A stretch of 64,000 nucleotides of DNA from Caballeronia turbans (lineage in GTDB: Bacteria > Pseudomonadota > Gammaproteobacteria > Burkholderiales > Burkholderiaceae): the NCBI GenBank assembly GCA_001544655.2, contig FCOD02000016.1:99016-163015 (forward strand), written 5' to 3'. The notes under the pieces are model-generated. The model was not told the DNA's origin. It worked only from the letters and a program-made list of their open reading frames with translations, and did no database searches. The translations under genes were made by a program, and so were the position numbers. Positions 54,668-63,839 of the stretch are shown here, piece by piece (position 1 is the stretch's first letter; each line of letters opens with the position of its first letter).

Positions 54668-55674
54668 GCGACGTTCTCCCCAAGCGTGACGATGCGCTTC
54701 TCGCGCCACGACAACGTCGCGGCTTCGGCCAGTTCCAGCGCCTTCAATCCGTCCGCGACCGTCGTACGCACCGGCTTGCCCGACTCGACCGCATCGAAGA
54801 AATGCGCGATTTCCGCCGCGTAGGCCGCGCGATAGCGCTCCAGAAAGAACGCTTCGGGCTTGTCGCTCGAGACCGCCGCTGTCGTATAGGCGGTGACTTC
54901 CGTCGGCCGCACGTTGCCCGCTTGCAGCATGCCGGCGCTGCCGAGCAACTCGAAGCGCTGATCGTAGCCATACGCCGCGCGCCGCGCCGTGTTGATCTGG
55001 CACAGACGCCCGCGCTTCGTGCGAATCGTCACTGCCGTCGAATCGATATCGCCCGCATCGGCGATGGCCGGATCGCTCAGGCAACTGCCCGTCGCGTGCA
55101 GCGTGTCGGCTTCGTCGTCGAGAATCCAGCGGAAGATATCGAAGTCGTGGATCAGCATGTCCTTGAAGATGCCGCCCGAATGCTTGATGTACTCGACCGG
55201 CGGCGCGCCCGGATCGCGGCTCGTGACGATCAGCATCTCCGGCTCGCCGATCTCGCCCGCATCGATGCGCGTCTTCAGCGCCGAAAACGTGGGATCGAAG
55301 CGGCGCTGAAAGCCGATCATGCAGACGACGCCCGCTTGCGCGACAGCATCGGCGCACGCACGCGCGCGCTCGATCGTGAGATCGACGGGCTTCTCGCAGA
55401 ACACATGCTTCTTCTGCGCCGCGGAGGCGAGAATCAGATCCGCATGCGTGTCCGTGCTCGAACATACGACGGTCGCAGCGACGGAGGCATCGCCCATCGC
55501 GCCGTCGACGTCGGCGACCTGCGCTCCATATAAAGCCGCCAACGCGCACGCCGCGTTACGATTCACATCGACGACGTATTTCAAACGCACGCCCGGCTGC
55601 CGCGCGAGATTGGCCGCGTGGATCTTGCCGATGCGCCCTGCCCCGAACACCGCCACATCAATCGTCATAGCCAC
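54664..55674 (-). CDS. iolG: Inositol 2-dehydrogenase
   Basis: IolG oxidises myo-inositol to 2-keto-myo-inositol (scyllo-inosose), the first catabolic step. The 336-residue protein has VFGAGRIGKIHAANLARQPG, KKHVFCEKPVDLTIERA with the catalytic Lys, and GGIFKDMLIHDFDIFRWILDDEAD with the acid pair used for substrate and proton relay. It lies between a paralogous dehydrogenase and the RpiR-type regulator, whose stop it overlaps. Confidence 0.92.
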   Translation of the reverse strand: MAMTIDVAVFGAGRIGKIHAANLARQPGVRLKYVVDVNRNAACALAALYGAQVADVDGAMGDASVAATVVCSSTDTHADLILASAAQKKHVFCEKPVDLTIERARACADAVAQAGVVCMIGFQRRFDPTFSALKTRIDAGEIGEPEMLIVTSRDPGAPPVEYIKHSGGIFKDMLIHDFDIFRWILDDEADTLHATGSCLSDPAIADAGDIDSTAVTIRTKRGRLCQINTARRAAYGYDQRFELLGSAGMLQAGNVRPTEVTAYTTAAVSSDKPEAFFLERYRAAYAAEIAHFFDAVESGKPVRTTVADGLKALELAEAATLSWREKRIVTLGENVA

Positions 55675-56536
55675 CTGTCTCCTTGGATTCCTCGACGTTC
55701 AACTCCAGCCGGTACGCGAGCGCGATGAACAACGCCTGGCACAGGCAAATGGTGCTCGTGAGCGAACGGAACGCGAACGCGCTGCCTTCCTTCACGAACA
55801 GGCTCGCGCTCGCGTGACGCGCGAGCGGCGAAAGCTGGCTATCGGTGATGACGAGGGTCTTCGCACCGTGATGCTGCGCGGCGCGCACGCAGTACTGCGT
55901 TTCCTTGCCGTAGGGCGCGAAGCTGATCGCGACCACCACATCCCCCTTCTTCACGCTGCGGACCTGCTCGCGGAACATGCCGCCGAAGCCCGAAATCAGA
56001 TGCACGCGCTTCTTCGTGTGCTGCAATGCATAGACGATGTAGCTTGCCACCGCGAACGACCGGCGCACGCCGATCACATAGATGTTCTCGGCCTGCGAAA
56101 GCATGTCGACGGCGGCTTCGAACTGCGCGTCGTCGAGGCCGGCTTCGAGCTCGTCGAGACCCGTGCGGCTCGCCGCGATGAACTCGCGCGCCACCGACAG
56201 GCCCGACGCCTCGCCCGCCTTCTCGTCGATGAGCTTGCGGATGCGCTGCTGATAGCTCTGCTGCGAGCCGCCCGCGCCCGTGTAGGCCTGCCTGAACACG
56301 GCCTGCAAGTCGGAGAAGCCGGAGAAGCCGAAGCGCTGCGCAAAACGCACGACCGCGGACGCGTGCACGCCGCATGCACTCGCGATATCGCTCGTGCGAT
56401 CCATCATCACGCTCTGGCGATGCTGTTCGATGTAGCTCGCGACGCTCTTCAACTGGCGCGGCAGGGAGTCGTACGCGTCGGTGATCCGCTGCATGAGTTC
56501 GTCGACGCTTTGTACGTCGGTGCTGGCGTCATCCAT
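55658..56536 (-). CDS. MurR/RpiR family regulator, probable inositol regulator
   Basis: A 292-residue regulator. The N-terminal HTH_6 domain (about 15-90: YDSLPRQLKSVASYIEQHRQSVMMDRTSDIASACGVHASAVVRFAQRFGFSGFSDLQ) is followed by a SIS sugar-phosphate binding domain (about 130-265, AENIYVIGVRRSFAVASYIVYAL). RpiR-type IolR proteins repress iol genes and are relieved by a phosphorylated intermediate. It overlaps iolG by 17 nt, heads a minus-strand unit and faces the ABC transporter gene across a palindromic operator. Confidence 0.9.
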   Translation of the reverse strand: MDDASTDVQSVDELMQRITDAYDSLPRQLKSVASYIEQHRQSVMMDRTSDIASACGVHASAVVRFAQRFGFSGFSDLQAVFRQAYTGAGGSQQSYQQRIRKLIDEKAGEASGLSVAREFIAASRTGLDELEAGLDDAQFEAAVDMLSQAENIYVIGVRRSFAVASYIVYALQHTKKRVHLISGFGGMFREQVRSVKKGDVVVAISFAPYGKETQYCVRAAQHHGAKTLVITDSQLSPLARHASASLFVKEGSAFAFRSLTSTICLCQALFIALAYRLELNVEESKETGGYDD

Positions 56537-56568
56537 CAGAGGCTCTTTCGATGTTCGTCGTAGAACCG

Positions 56569-56574
56569 ATTATA
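56569..56574 (-). promoter_or_regulatory. -10 box of the RpiR-iolG unit
   Basis: Minus-strand TATAAT is 33 nt before the regulator's ATG. Its -35 position (TTCCAA, 17 nt away) falls inside the GGAA-N6-TTCC operator, which suggests autorepression. Confidence 0.55.
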
Positions 56575-56592
56575 GGAACGCGGCAAGCAAAT

Positions 56593-56608
56593 TGGAATGT
56601 ATTTTCCA
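56593..56608. promoter_or_regulatory. RpiR/IolR operator, GGAA-N6-TTCC
   Basis: TGGAA and TTCCA are exact inverted arms around a 6-nt spacer. This equals the GGAA-N6-TTCC site described for the RpiR-type IolR of Sinorhizobium meliloti. It sits between the divergent regulator and transporter genes, overlaps the -35 of the regulator and lies 24 nt upstream of the -35 of the transporter promoter. Confidence 0.7.
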
Positions 56609-56632
56609 TTTGCTGAACCAATAAAATATCTG

Positions 56633-56661
56633 TTGCAGACCACCGAAAACTGACCTACTCT
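56633..56661 (+). promoter_or_regulatory. Promoter of the inositol transport operon
   Basis: TTGCAG and TACTCT are separated by 17 nt; transcription would begin near 56668, about 70 nt before the substrate-binding protein ATG. Confidence 0.5.
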
Positions 56662-56737
56662 TGGTCCTGAGCAAGGCACATCAAAAGGTCGGCTCGCGAG
56701 ACATCACACCAAACAACAACCGAGATAGGTGGAGACA

Positions 56738-57790
56738 ATGACCCTTTGCAACGGTCGGGCCGCGCTGCGCGCGCTGGTGGCTGCTGCTGCGTTGTGCAGC
56801 GCAACGTTGATGGCGGCGAGTCCCGCTCACGCGGCGCCCGACGCGAAGTTCGTGCTGATCAGCCACGCGCCGGATTCGGATTCCTGGTGGAACACCATCA
56901 AGAACGCGATCAAGCAGGCGGATGAAGACTTCAACGTGCAGACGGACTACCGCAATCCGCCGAACGGCGATATCGCGGACATGTCGCGTCTGATCGAGCA
57001 GGCCGCCGCGCGCAACTACGACGGCGTCATCACCACCATCGCCGACTTCGACGTGCTGAAGAGTTCGCTCAACAAGGTCACCGCGAAGAAAATTCCACTC
57101 GTTACGATCAACTCGGGCACCGAAGAACAAAGCGCGCAACTGGGCGCGATCATGCACGTCGGCCAGCCCGAATATGTCGCGGGCAAGGCGGCGGGCGAAA
57201 AGGCGAAGGCCGCGGGCATCAAATCGTTTCTGTGCGTGAACCACATCGCGACGAACACGGTTTCGTTCGATCGCTGCCGCGGTTTCGCCGATGCGCTCGG
57301 TGTCGACTACAAGGCCGCGACGCTCGATTCGGGCCAGGACCCGACCGAGATCCAGTCGAAAGTCTCGGCGTTCCTGCGCAATCATCCGGACACGCAAGCG
57401 ATCCTCACGCTCGGACCGACGCCCGCTTCCGCGACGCTCAAGGCAGTCGCCCAAATGGGCCTGCAAAACAAGGTCTATTTCGTCACCTTCGACTTCTCCG
57501 ATGACATCGCGAAAGCGATCAAGGACGGCACGATCAAGTTCGCGATCGATCAGCAGCCGTATCTGCAAGGCTATATCCCGGTGGCGGTACTCGCGATCGT
57601 CCACAAGGAGCACACCACCGATCCGGCGAAGATCCGCCAGATTCTCGAAGCGAATCCGAAGTTCAAGGCACGCCTCGCAACCTACGGATTGGAACCGTCG
57701 TACGGCCCCAGGAACATTCGTTCGGGTCCGGGCTTCATCACCAAAGAAAATCTCGACAAGGTCGTGAAGTACGCCGGTCAATATCGTTGA
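56738..57790 (+). CDS. ABC sugar transporter periplasmic binding protein, probable inositol binder
   Basis: A 350-residue type I periplasmic binding protein with a signal peptide ending in AHAAPDAKF (cleavage near residue 27). DSDSWWNTIKNAIKQADEDFNV and LTLGPTPASATLKAVAQMG are typical of ribose/inositol binding proteins. AGGTGGAG decides for ATG 56738; an in-frame GTG 9 nt upstream is itself part of that ribosome site. Inositol as ligand is inferred from the locus. Confidence 0.9.
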   Translation: MTLCNGRAALRALVAAAALCSATLMAASPAHAAPDAKFVLISHAPDSDSWWNTIKNAIKQADEDFNVQTDYRNPPNGDIADMSRLIEQAAARNYDGVITTIADFDVLKSSLNKVTAKKIPLVTINSGTEEQSAQLGAIMHVGQPEYVAGKAAGEKAKAAGIKSFLCVNHIATNTVSFDRCRGFADALGVDYKAATLDSGQDPTEIQSKVSAFLRNHPDTQAILTLGPTPASATLKAVAQMGLQNKVYFVTFDFSDDIAKAIKDGTIKFAIDQQPYLQGYIPVAVLAIVHKEHTTDPAKIRQILEANPKFKARLATYGLEPSYGPRNIRSGPGFITKENLDKVVKYAGQYR

Positions 57791-57944
57791 TCCCGGCATG
57801 ACCTTCTTCGGGCGGCTTCGGTAAGCCAGGAACCGCCCGCTTTTCTCAAGTCCACTGTGTCCTTACTGCGTCCGTTCGCGGACGCGGCAGGGGCGCGCGC
57901 ATCGCCGCTGAACTGAACTTCGTCTCGAGTCTCAAGGAGCCATC

Positions 57945-59111
57945 ATGGGCGTAGCCGGCAAGCATTACCCTCCCCACGTGAATCCTCAGCAGGACACCGC
58001 TGACACACCTGACAACGCGAAGCCCTCGGATGAGCGCGTACGCCGGCAATCGTGGTTCGGTCATTTGCTGAATCGCCCTGAATTCGCGGCCATTTCGGGC
58101 ACGGTGCTCGTGTTCCTCGTGTTCGGCTTCGGCGCGGGTTCGTCGGGCATGTTCAACCTCGACGGCGTCATGAACTGGTCGCAGGTCGCCGCCTATCTCG
58201 GGCTGCTCGCGGTCGGCGCGTGTCTTCTCATGATCGCGGGCGAGTTCGACCTGTCCATCGGTTCGATGATCGGTTTCGCGGGCATGATGGTAGCGTTGCC
58301 CTCGGTCTACTTTCACTGGCCGTTGTCGCTTTCCATTCTCTTCGCCTTCGTGATGTCGATGCTGCTCGGCGCATTGAACGGCTATCTCGTGATGAGGACG
58401 CGGCTGCCTTCGTTCATCGTCACGCTCGCCTTCCTGTTCATCCTGCGCGGCCTGACGCTCGCGCTGTCGATCATGTTCGCGGACCGCACCATCATCTCCG
58501 GCGTGGGCGATCTCGCGCAGGCCGATCCGATCGCCAACACGCTCTTTCATGGCGTCGCCCTCCACGGCGTGTTCACCTGGCTCGCGCACATGGGCATCGG
58601 CAAGTTGCTCGATAGCGGCGAGCCGCTCGTGCCGGGCATTCCGAAGGTCATCATCTGGTGGCTCGTGCTCGCGGCAATCGGCGCGTTCGTGCTCGCCAAG
58701 ACGCGCTACGGCAACTGGATTCTCGCGGTCGGGGGCGATGCGAATGCCGCGAAGAACGTCGGCGTGCCGGTGAAGCGCGTGAAGATTTCGCTGTTCGTGC
58801 TGACCGCGTTCTGCTCGTGCCTGTTCGCCGTGCTGCAAGTGTGCGACATCGGTTCCGCGGCGGCCGACCGCGGCCTGCAGAAGGAATTCGAGGCGATCAT
58901 CGCGGCGGTCATCGGCGGCACATTGCTGACGGGCGGTTACGGCTCGGTGGTCGGCGCATGCTTCGGCGCACTGATCTTCGGCGTCGTGCAGATCGGCATC
59001 ACTTATACGAACGTGAGCTCGGACTGGTTCCGTGTGTTCCTCGGCGTGATGCTGCTGATCGCCGTGCTCTTCAACCACTACGTGCGCCGCCGCGTCTCGC
59101 AGGCTCAATGA
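57945..59111 (+). CDS. ABC sugar transporter permease
   Basis: A 388-residue inner-membrane permease of the RbsC/FrcC type. About 45 soluble N-terminal residues precede some ten hydrophobic segments. The [35 protein letters not shown] and [44 protein letters not shown] blocks are diagnostic. AAGGAGCC precedes the ATG. It lies 154 nt after the binding-protein gene and 13 nt before the ATPase gene. Confidence 0.93.
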   Translation: MGVAGKHYPPHVNPQQDTADTPDNAKPSDERVRRQSWFGHLLNRPEFAAISGTVLVFLVFGFGAGSSGMFNLDGVMNWSQVAAYLGLLAVGACLLMIAGEFDLSIGSMIGFAGMMVALPSVYFHWPLSLSILFAFVMSMLLGALNGYLVMRTRLPSFIVTLAFLFILRGLTLALSIMFADRTIISGVGDLAQADPIANTLFHGVALHGVFTWLAHMGIGKLLDSGEPLVPGIPKVIIWWLVLAAIGAFVLAKTRYGNWILAVGGDANAAKNVGVPVKRVKISLFVLTAFCSCLFAVLQVCDIGSAAADRGLQKEFEAIIAAVIGGTLLTGGYGSVVGACFGALIFGVVQIGITYTNVSSDWFRVFLGVMLLIAVLFNHYVRRRVSQAQ

Positions 59112-59124
59112 GAGGAGAACCGAC

Positions 59125-59913
59125 ATGAACGACGACAACATCCTCGCACTCGAGAACGTCAGCAAGTTTTTCGGCAAGGTGATCGCCCTCAACGGCGTCA
59201 CGTTGCGGCTCAAGCGCGGCGAAGTGCATTGCCTGCTCGGCGACAACGGCGCGGGCAAGTCCACGCTCATCAAGACGCTCGCGGGCGTGCATGCGCCCTC
59301 TTCCGGCGACTATCTGGTCGATGGCAAGCCGGTCCATTTCGAATCGCCGAAGGAAGCGCTGGATCTCGGCATCGCGACCGTGTATCAGGATCTCGCGCTC
59401 GTGCCACTGCTTTCGGTGGCGCGTAATTTTTTCATGGGTCGCGAACCGCAGAAGAAGCGCTTCGGCCTCTTCAGCGTGATGGATCTCGATCTCGCCGCCG
59501 AAACCTCGCGCGCCAAGCTTGCGGAAATGGGCATCAACGTGCGCGATCCGCATCAGCCCATCGGCACGATGTCCGGCGGCGAGAAGCAATGCCTTGCGAT
59601 CGCGCGTGCGATCCACTTCGGCGCACGCGTGCTGATCCTCGACGAACCGACCGCCGCGCTCGGCGTGAAGCAGAGCTTCAACGTGCTGAAGCTGATCCAC
59701 AAGGCGCGCGAAAAAGGCATCTCGGTGATCTTCATCACGCACAACGTGCATCACGCCTATCCGATCGGCGATTCGTTCACGCTGCTCAATCGCGGCCGCT
59801 CGATGGGCACGTTCACGAAGGACACCATCAGCAAGAACGAAGTGCTCGACATGATGGCGGGCGGCGCCGAAATGCAGCAGATGATGACCGAACTCGAAGG
59901 CGCGACGATCTGA
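59125..59913 (+). CDS. ABC sugar transporter ATP-binding protein
   Basis: A 262-residue single ATPase domain. Walker A is [11 protein letters not shown], the signature [19 protein letters not shown], Walker [13 protein letters not shown] and the switch His in [14 protein letters not shown]. The single-domain form is the FrcA type rather than the duplicated RbsA type, so a dimer is needed. GAGGAGA precedes the ATG. Confidence 0.93.
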   Translation: MNDDNILALENVSKFFGKVIALNGVTLRLKRGEVHCLLGDNGAGKSTLIKTLAGVHAPSSGDYLVDGKPVHFESPKEALDLGIATVYQDLALVPLLSVARNFFMGREPQKKRFGLFSVMDLDLAAETSRAKLAEMGINVRDPHQPIGTMSGGEKQCLAIARAIHFGARVLILDEPTAALGVKQSFNVLKLIHKAREKGISVIFITHNVHHAYPIGDSFTLLNRGRSMGTFTKDTISKNEVLDMMAGGAEMQQMMTELEGATI

Positions 59914-59926
59914 GGACATTCAAGCC

Positions 59927-61921
59927 ATGCCAACACAAACCACCTCTCGCTTCGCGCCGGACCGAACACGCGATATCGTGTGCCTCGGACGTCTCGCTGT
60001 CGATCTCTATGCGCAGCAGGTCGGCGCGCGCCTCGAAGACGTATCGACGTTCGCGAAATATCTCGGCGGCTCGTCCGCGAACATCGCGTTCGGCTGCGCA
60101 CGGCTCGGTCTCGCTTCGTCGATGCTCGCGCGCGTCGGCAACGATCACATGGGGCGCTTTCTCACCGAGACGCTCCAGCGCGAAGGTTGCGACGTGAGCC
60201 ATGTGCGCATCGATCGTGAACGGCTCACCGCCCTCGTGCTGCTCGGCCTCGAAGACCGCGACACGTTTCCGCTCGTGTTCTATCGCGAGAACTGCGCGGA
60301 CATGGCCGTCGATGAAGCCGATTTCGACGAAGCGTTTATCGCGTCGTCGAAGGCATTGCTCATCACGGGCACGCACTTCTCGACCGAGCAGGTGAACCGC
60401 ACGAGCCGCCGCGCGCTCGACTATGCGCGGCGCAACGACGTGCGCACGATCCTCGACATCGACTATCGGCCGGTGCTGTGGGGTCTCACGGGCAAGGCCG
60501 ATGGCGAAACGCGCTTCATCGCGAACGAAGGCGTTACCGCGCATCTTCAGCGCATCCTGCCGCTGATCGATCTCGTGATCGGCACGGAAGAAGAGTTTCG
60601 CATCGCGGGCGGCAAGGACCATCTGATCAACGCGCTCGCGATGGTCCGCAAAGTCACGAACGCGACGCTCGTGGTGAAGCGCGGGCCGCTCGGCTGCTCG
60701 ATCATCGAGGGCGCGGTGCCCGCCTCCATCGACGATGCGCCGATACACGGCGGCGTCGAAGTGGAGGTGCTCAACGTGCTCGGCGCGGGCGATGCGTTCG
60801 CGTCCGGCTTCCTCTCTGGCTGGCTGCGCGACGAGCCGCTCGAAGCCTGTGCGCGAACGGCCAATGCATGCGGCGCGCTCGTCGTGTCGCGTCACGGCTG
60901 CGCGCCCGCAATGCCCACGCCTGCCGAACTGGATTACTTCCTCGCCGCGGCCAGCGAAGATCCCGCACGCATGCGCCGACCGGATCGCGATGCGACGCTC
61001 GCGCGGCTGCACCGCGTGAGCCCGAAGCGCAAGCAATGGGATGAAGTGCTCGGCTTTGCGTTCGATCATCGCAACCAGTTCTTCGATCTCGCGCAGCAGA
61101 CGGGCGCGAGCGAAACGCGCATCGCCACATTGAAAAACCTGTTCGTCGATGCCGTCGCGCAGACCGAAAAGGAACTCGGGGTCGAAGGACGCATCGGCGT
61201 GCTGATCGACGACCGCTACGGCCAGGATGCGCTGAACGCCGCCACGGGCCGCGGCTGGTGGGTCGGACGTCCGGTCGAATTGCCGGGCTCGATGCCGCTC
61301 GTGTTCGATCACGGCCGCTCGATCGGCACGACGCTCGTGCAATGGCCGCGCGAGCAGGTTGCGAAGTGTCTCGTGCAATATCACCCCGATCATCCGCATG
61401 ACGTGCGGCTCGAACAGGAAGCACAGTTGCGCGCGCTCTACGATGCCGTGCAGGAAAGCGGCAACGAGCTTTTACTCGAAGTGATCGTGCCGAAGAACGG
61501 TCCGCCCGTGGACGATGACACCGTGTATCGCGCGTTGAAGCGTCTCTACAACCTCGGCATCTATCCGGAATGGTGGAAGCTCGAACCGATGAGCGCGAAG
61601 CAGTGGCAGTCGATCGATGCGCTGATCGCCGAACGCGATCCGTATTGCCGCGGCGTCGTGCTGCTCGGGCTGTCGGCGGCCGTCGATCAGTTGCGCGACG
61701 GGTTCAAGGCTGCGGCATCGTCGAAGACCTGCAAGGGCTTCACCGTCGGACGCACGATTTTTCATGAACCGAGCCATGCGTGGCTCGCAAACGAGATCGA
61801 CGACCGCGAATTGATCGCGCGCGTGCGCCGTACCTTCGAAACTTTGATCGGCGCATGGCGCGAAGCGCGTGGCGCGTCGCATGTGGACGATCGCCAGATC
61901 AAACAGGAGCAAGCCGCATGA
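59927..61921 (+). CDS. iolC: 5-dehydro-2-deoxygluconokinase fused to a DUF2090 aldolase-like domain
   Basis: A 664-residue bifunctional protein. The N-terminal PfkB kinase (about 15-340) has DIVCLGRLAVDLYAQQVG, the GGSSANIAFG substrate loop and the catalytic GAGDAFASGFLSG near 285. It phosphorylates 5-dehydro-2-deoxygluconate. The C-terminal DUF2090 domain (about 355-650: LGFAFDHRNQFFDLAQQTGA...YPEWWKLEPM) has an aldolase fold and probably cleaves the product, the IolJ step. The ORF ends overlapping iolD. Confidence 0.95.
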   Translation: MPTQTTSRFAPDRTRDIVCLGRLAVDLYAQQVGARLEDVSTFAKYLGGSSANIAFGCARLGLASSMLARVGNDHMGRFLTETLQREGCDVSHVRIDRERLTALVLLGLEDRDTFPLVFYRENCADMAVDEADFDEAFIASSKALLITGTHFSTEQVNRTSRRALDYARRNDVRTILDIDYRPVLWGLTGKADGETRFIANEGVTAHLQRILPLIDLVIGTEEEFRIAGGKDHLINALAMVRKVTNATLVVKRGPLGCSIIEGAVPASIDDAPIHGGVEVEVLNVLGAGDAFASGFLSGWLRDEPLEACARTANACGALVVSRHGCAPAMPTPAELDYFLAAASEDPARMRRPDRDATLARLHRVSPKRKQWDEVLGFAFDHRNQFFDLAQQTGASETRIATLKNLFVDAVAQTEKELGVEGRIGVLIDDRYGQDALNAATGRGWWVGRPVELPGSMPLVFDHGRSIGTTLVQWPREQVAKCLVQYHPDHPHDVRLEQEAQLRALYDAVQESGNELLLEVIVPKNGPPVDDDTVYRALKRLYNLGIYPEWWKLEPMSAKQWQSIDALIAERDPYCRGVVLLGLSAAVDQLRDGFKAAASSKTCKGFTVGRTIFHEPSHAWLANEIDDRELIARVRRTFETLIGAWREARGASHVDDRQIKQEQAA

Positions 61922-63804
61922 ACCAGCGTGCTACACAAACGGAGACGGCCGCGACTTCGGCGACCGTTCGACTGACCGCCGCGCAGGCCGTCGTGCGCTA
62001 TCTCGCGGCGCTTCGTACCGGTAACGGAGAAGCGCTTTTCGGCGGCGTGTTCGCGATCTTCGGGCACGGCAATGTCGCGGGAATCGGCGAGGCGCTGTAT
62101 CGGCATCGGGATGAATTGCCGACGTATCGCGCGCACAACGAGCAGGCGATGGCGCATGGCGCGATCGCGTATGCGAAGGCGCACATGCGCCGCCGCATGA
62201 TGGCGGTGACGACGTCCATCGGCCCGGGCGCGACCAATCTCGTGACCGCCGCCGCGCTCGCGCATGTGAATCGCTTGCCTGTTCTTCTGTTGCCTGGCGA
62301 TATCTTCGTGTCGCGCGCGCCGGACCCTGTGCTGCAGCAAGTCGAGGACGGTCAAGATGGCGGCGTGTCTGCGAACGATGCATTGAAAGCGGTCTCGCGA
62401 TACTTCGATCGCATCGTGCATCCCGCGCAGTTGTTGAGCGCATTGCCGCGCGCGATTCGCGTGCTCACCGACGCGGCCTTGTGCGGCCCCGTCACGCTCG
62501 CGTTGCCACAGGACGTGCAGGCGATGGCCTATGACTATCCTGCATCGTTCTTCGCGCCGCCCGTCGTCGAGTTCCATGCACCCGCGCCGATTCCCCGCGA
62601 GATCGAACGCGCCGCCGCGATGCTGCGCGAAGCACGTGAACCGATGATCGTATCGGGCGGCGGCGTGCTGTACGGACTCGCGACCGATGCCTTGCGCACC
62701 TTCGCGCACAGGCACGGCATTCCCGTTGCGGAGACGCAGGCGGGCAAAGGTGCGCTGGCGTGGGACGATGCGTTGAACGTCGGCGGCATCGGCGTGACGG
62801 GCGGATCGGGCGCGAACGAACTCGCCCATGCGAGCGATTGCGTGCTCGCTGTCGGCACGCGCTTGCAGGATTTCACGACGGGATCGAACACGCTTTTCAC
62901 GCAGGCGCGGCTCGTGGCGATCAACGCGAATCCGTTCGATGCGTTGAAGCAGAACGCCGTTGCCGTGCAGGCGGATGCGCGTGTCGCGCTCGATGCGTTG
63001 TCGGCGGCGCTCGGCGACTGGCGCGCATCGCCGCAATGGACGACGCGTGCGCACCGGCTCGCGAACGAGTGGCGCGAGACCGTCGCGCATGTGACGAACA
63101 CGCCACTCGCGGACGGCGTGTTGCCGCGCGAGGCCGATGTCATCGGCGCGGTGCAGCGTTCGGACGATGCATCGCCCGAGAACGATATCGTCGTGTGTGC
63201 GGCCGGCACCTTGCCTGCGGATTTGCAGAAGCTCTGGCGCACCGGACGACCGGGCGGTTATCACGTCGAATACGGTTATTCGTGCATGGGCTATGAGATC
63301 GCAGGCGGTCTGGGCGTGAAGCTCGCGCGGCCCGAGCGCGAGGTGATCGTGATTGTCGGCGACGGCAGCTATCTGATGATGAATAGCGAACTTGCGACTT
63401 CGGTGATGCTGGGCGCAAAAATCATCGTGGTGCTGCTCGACAATCGCGGCTTCGGGTGCATCAATCGATTGCAGCAGGCTTGTGGCGGGGCGCCGTTCAA
63501 CAATCTCATCGACGATTGCAGGCAAGGCGCGCCCGGTGCGCCCGAGATCGATTTCGCGATGCATGCGCGCGCGCTTGGGGCTTTGTCGGAGCATGTGTCG
63601 AGCATCGACGAGCTGCAAGCCGCGATGAAGCGCGCGCGGGCCGCAGATCGAAGTTATCTGATTTCGATTGATACCGATCCGGCTCGGCCCACTGAGGAAG
63701 GTGGATGGTGGTGGGAAGTCGCCGTGCCGGAAGTATCGGACCGCGCGGCGGTCGTCGTTGCTCGTGAGGCTTATGAGCGGGCGCTCGAGGCTAGGGGACT
63801 TTAA
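61918..63804 (+). CDS. iolD: 3D-(3,5/4)-trihydroxycyclohexane-1,2-dione acylhydrolase
   Basis: IolD hydrolyses the ring dione to 5-deoxyglucuronate with thiamine diphosphate. The 628-residue protein has the ThDP-pyrimidine region (VFAIFGHGNVAGIGEALYRH, with the catalytic Glu in YRAHNEQAMAHGA) and the ThDP-pyrophosphate motif VGDGSYLMMNSELATSVMLG near residue 480. The ATG overlaps the iolC stop (ATGA). iolE and iolB are expected beyond the edge but not seen. Confidence 0.95.
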   Translation: MNQRATQTETAATSATVRLTAAQAVVRYLAALRTGNGEALFGGVFAIFGHGNVAGIGEALYRHRDELPTYRAHNEQAMAHGAIAYAKAHMRRRMMAVTTSIGPGATNLVTAAALAHVNRLPVLLLPGDIFVSRAPDPVLQQVEDGQDGGVSANDALKAVSRYFDRIVHPAQLLSALPRAIRVLTDAALCGPVTLALPQDVQAMAYDYPASFFAPPVVEFHAPAPIPREIERAAAMLREAREPMIVSGGGVLYGLATDALRTFAHRHGIPVAETQAGKGALAWDDALNVGGIGVTGGSGANELAHASDCVLAVGTRLQDFTTGSNTLFTQARLVAINANPFDALKQNAVAVQADARVALDALSAALGDWRASPQWTTRAHRLANEWRETVAHVTNTPLADGVLPREADVIGAVQRSDDASPENDIVVCAAGTLPADLQKLWRTGRPGGYHVEYGYSCMGYEIAGGLGVKLARPEREVIVIVGDGSYLMMNSELATSVMLGAKIIVVLLDNRGFGCINRLQQACGGAPFNNLIDDCRQGAPGAPEIDFAMHARALGALSEHVSSIDELQAAMKRARAADRSYLISIDTDPARPTEEGGWWWEVAVPEVSDRAAVVVAREAYERALEARGL

Positions 63805-63839
63805 GGGGTTTTTCGTGGAAGCCTGCTTTGTTGTTGGTT

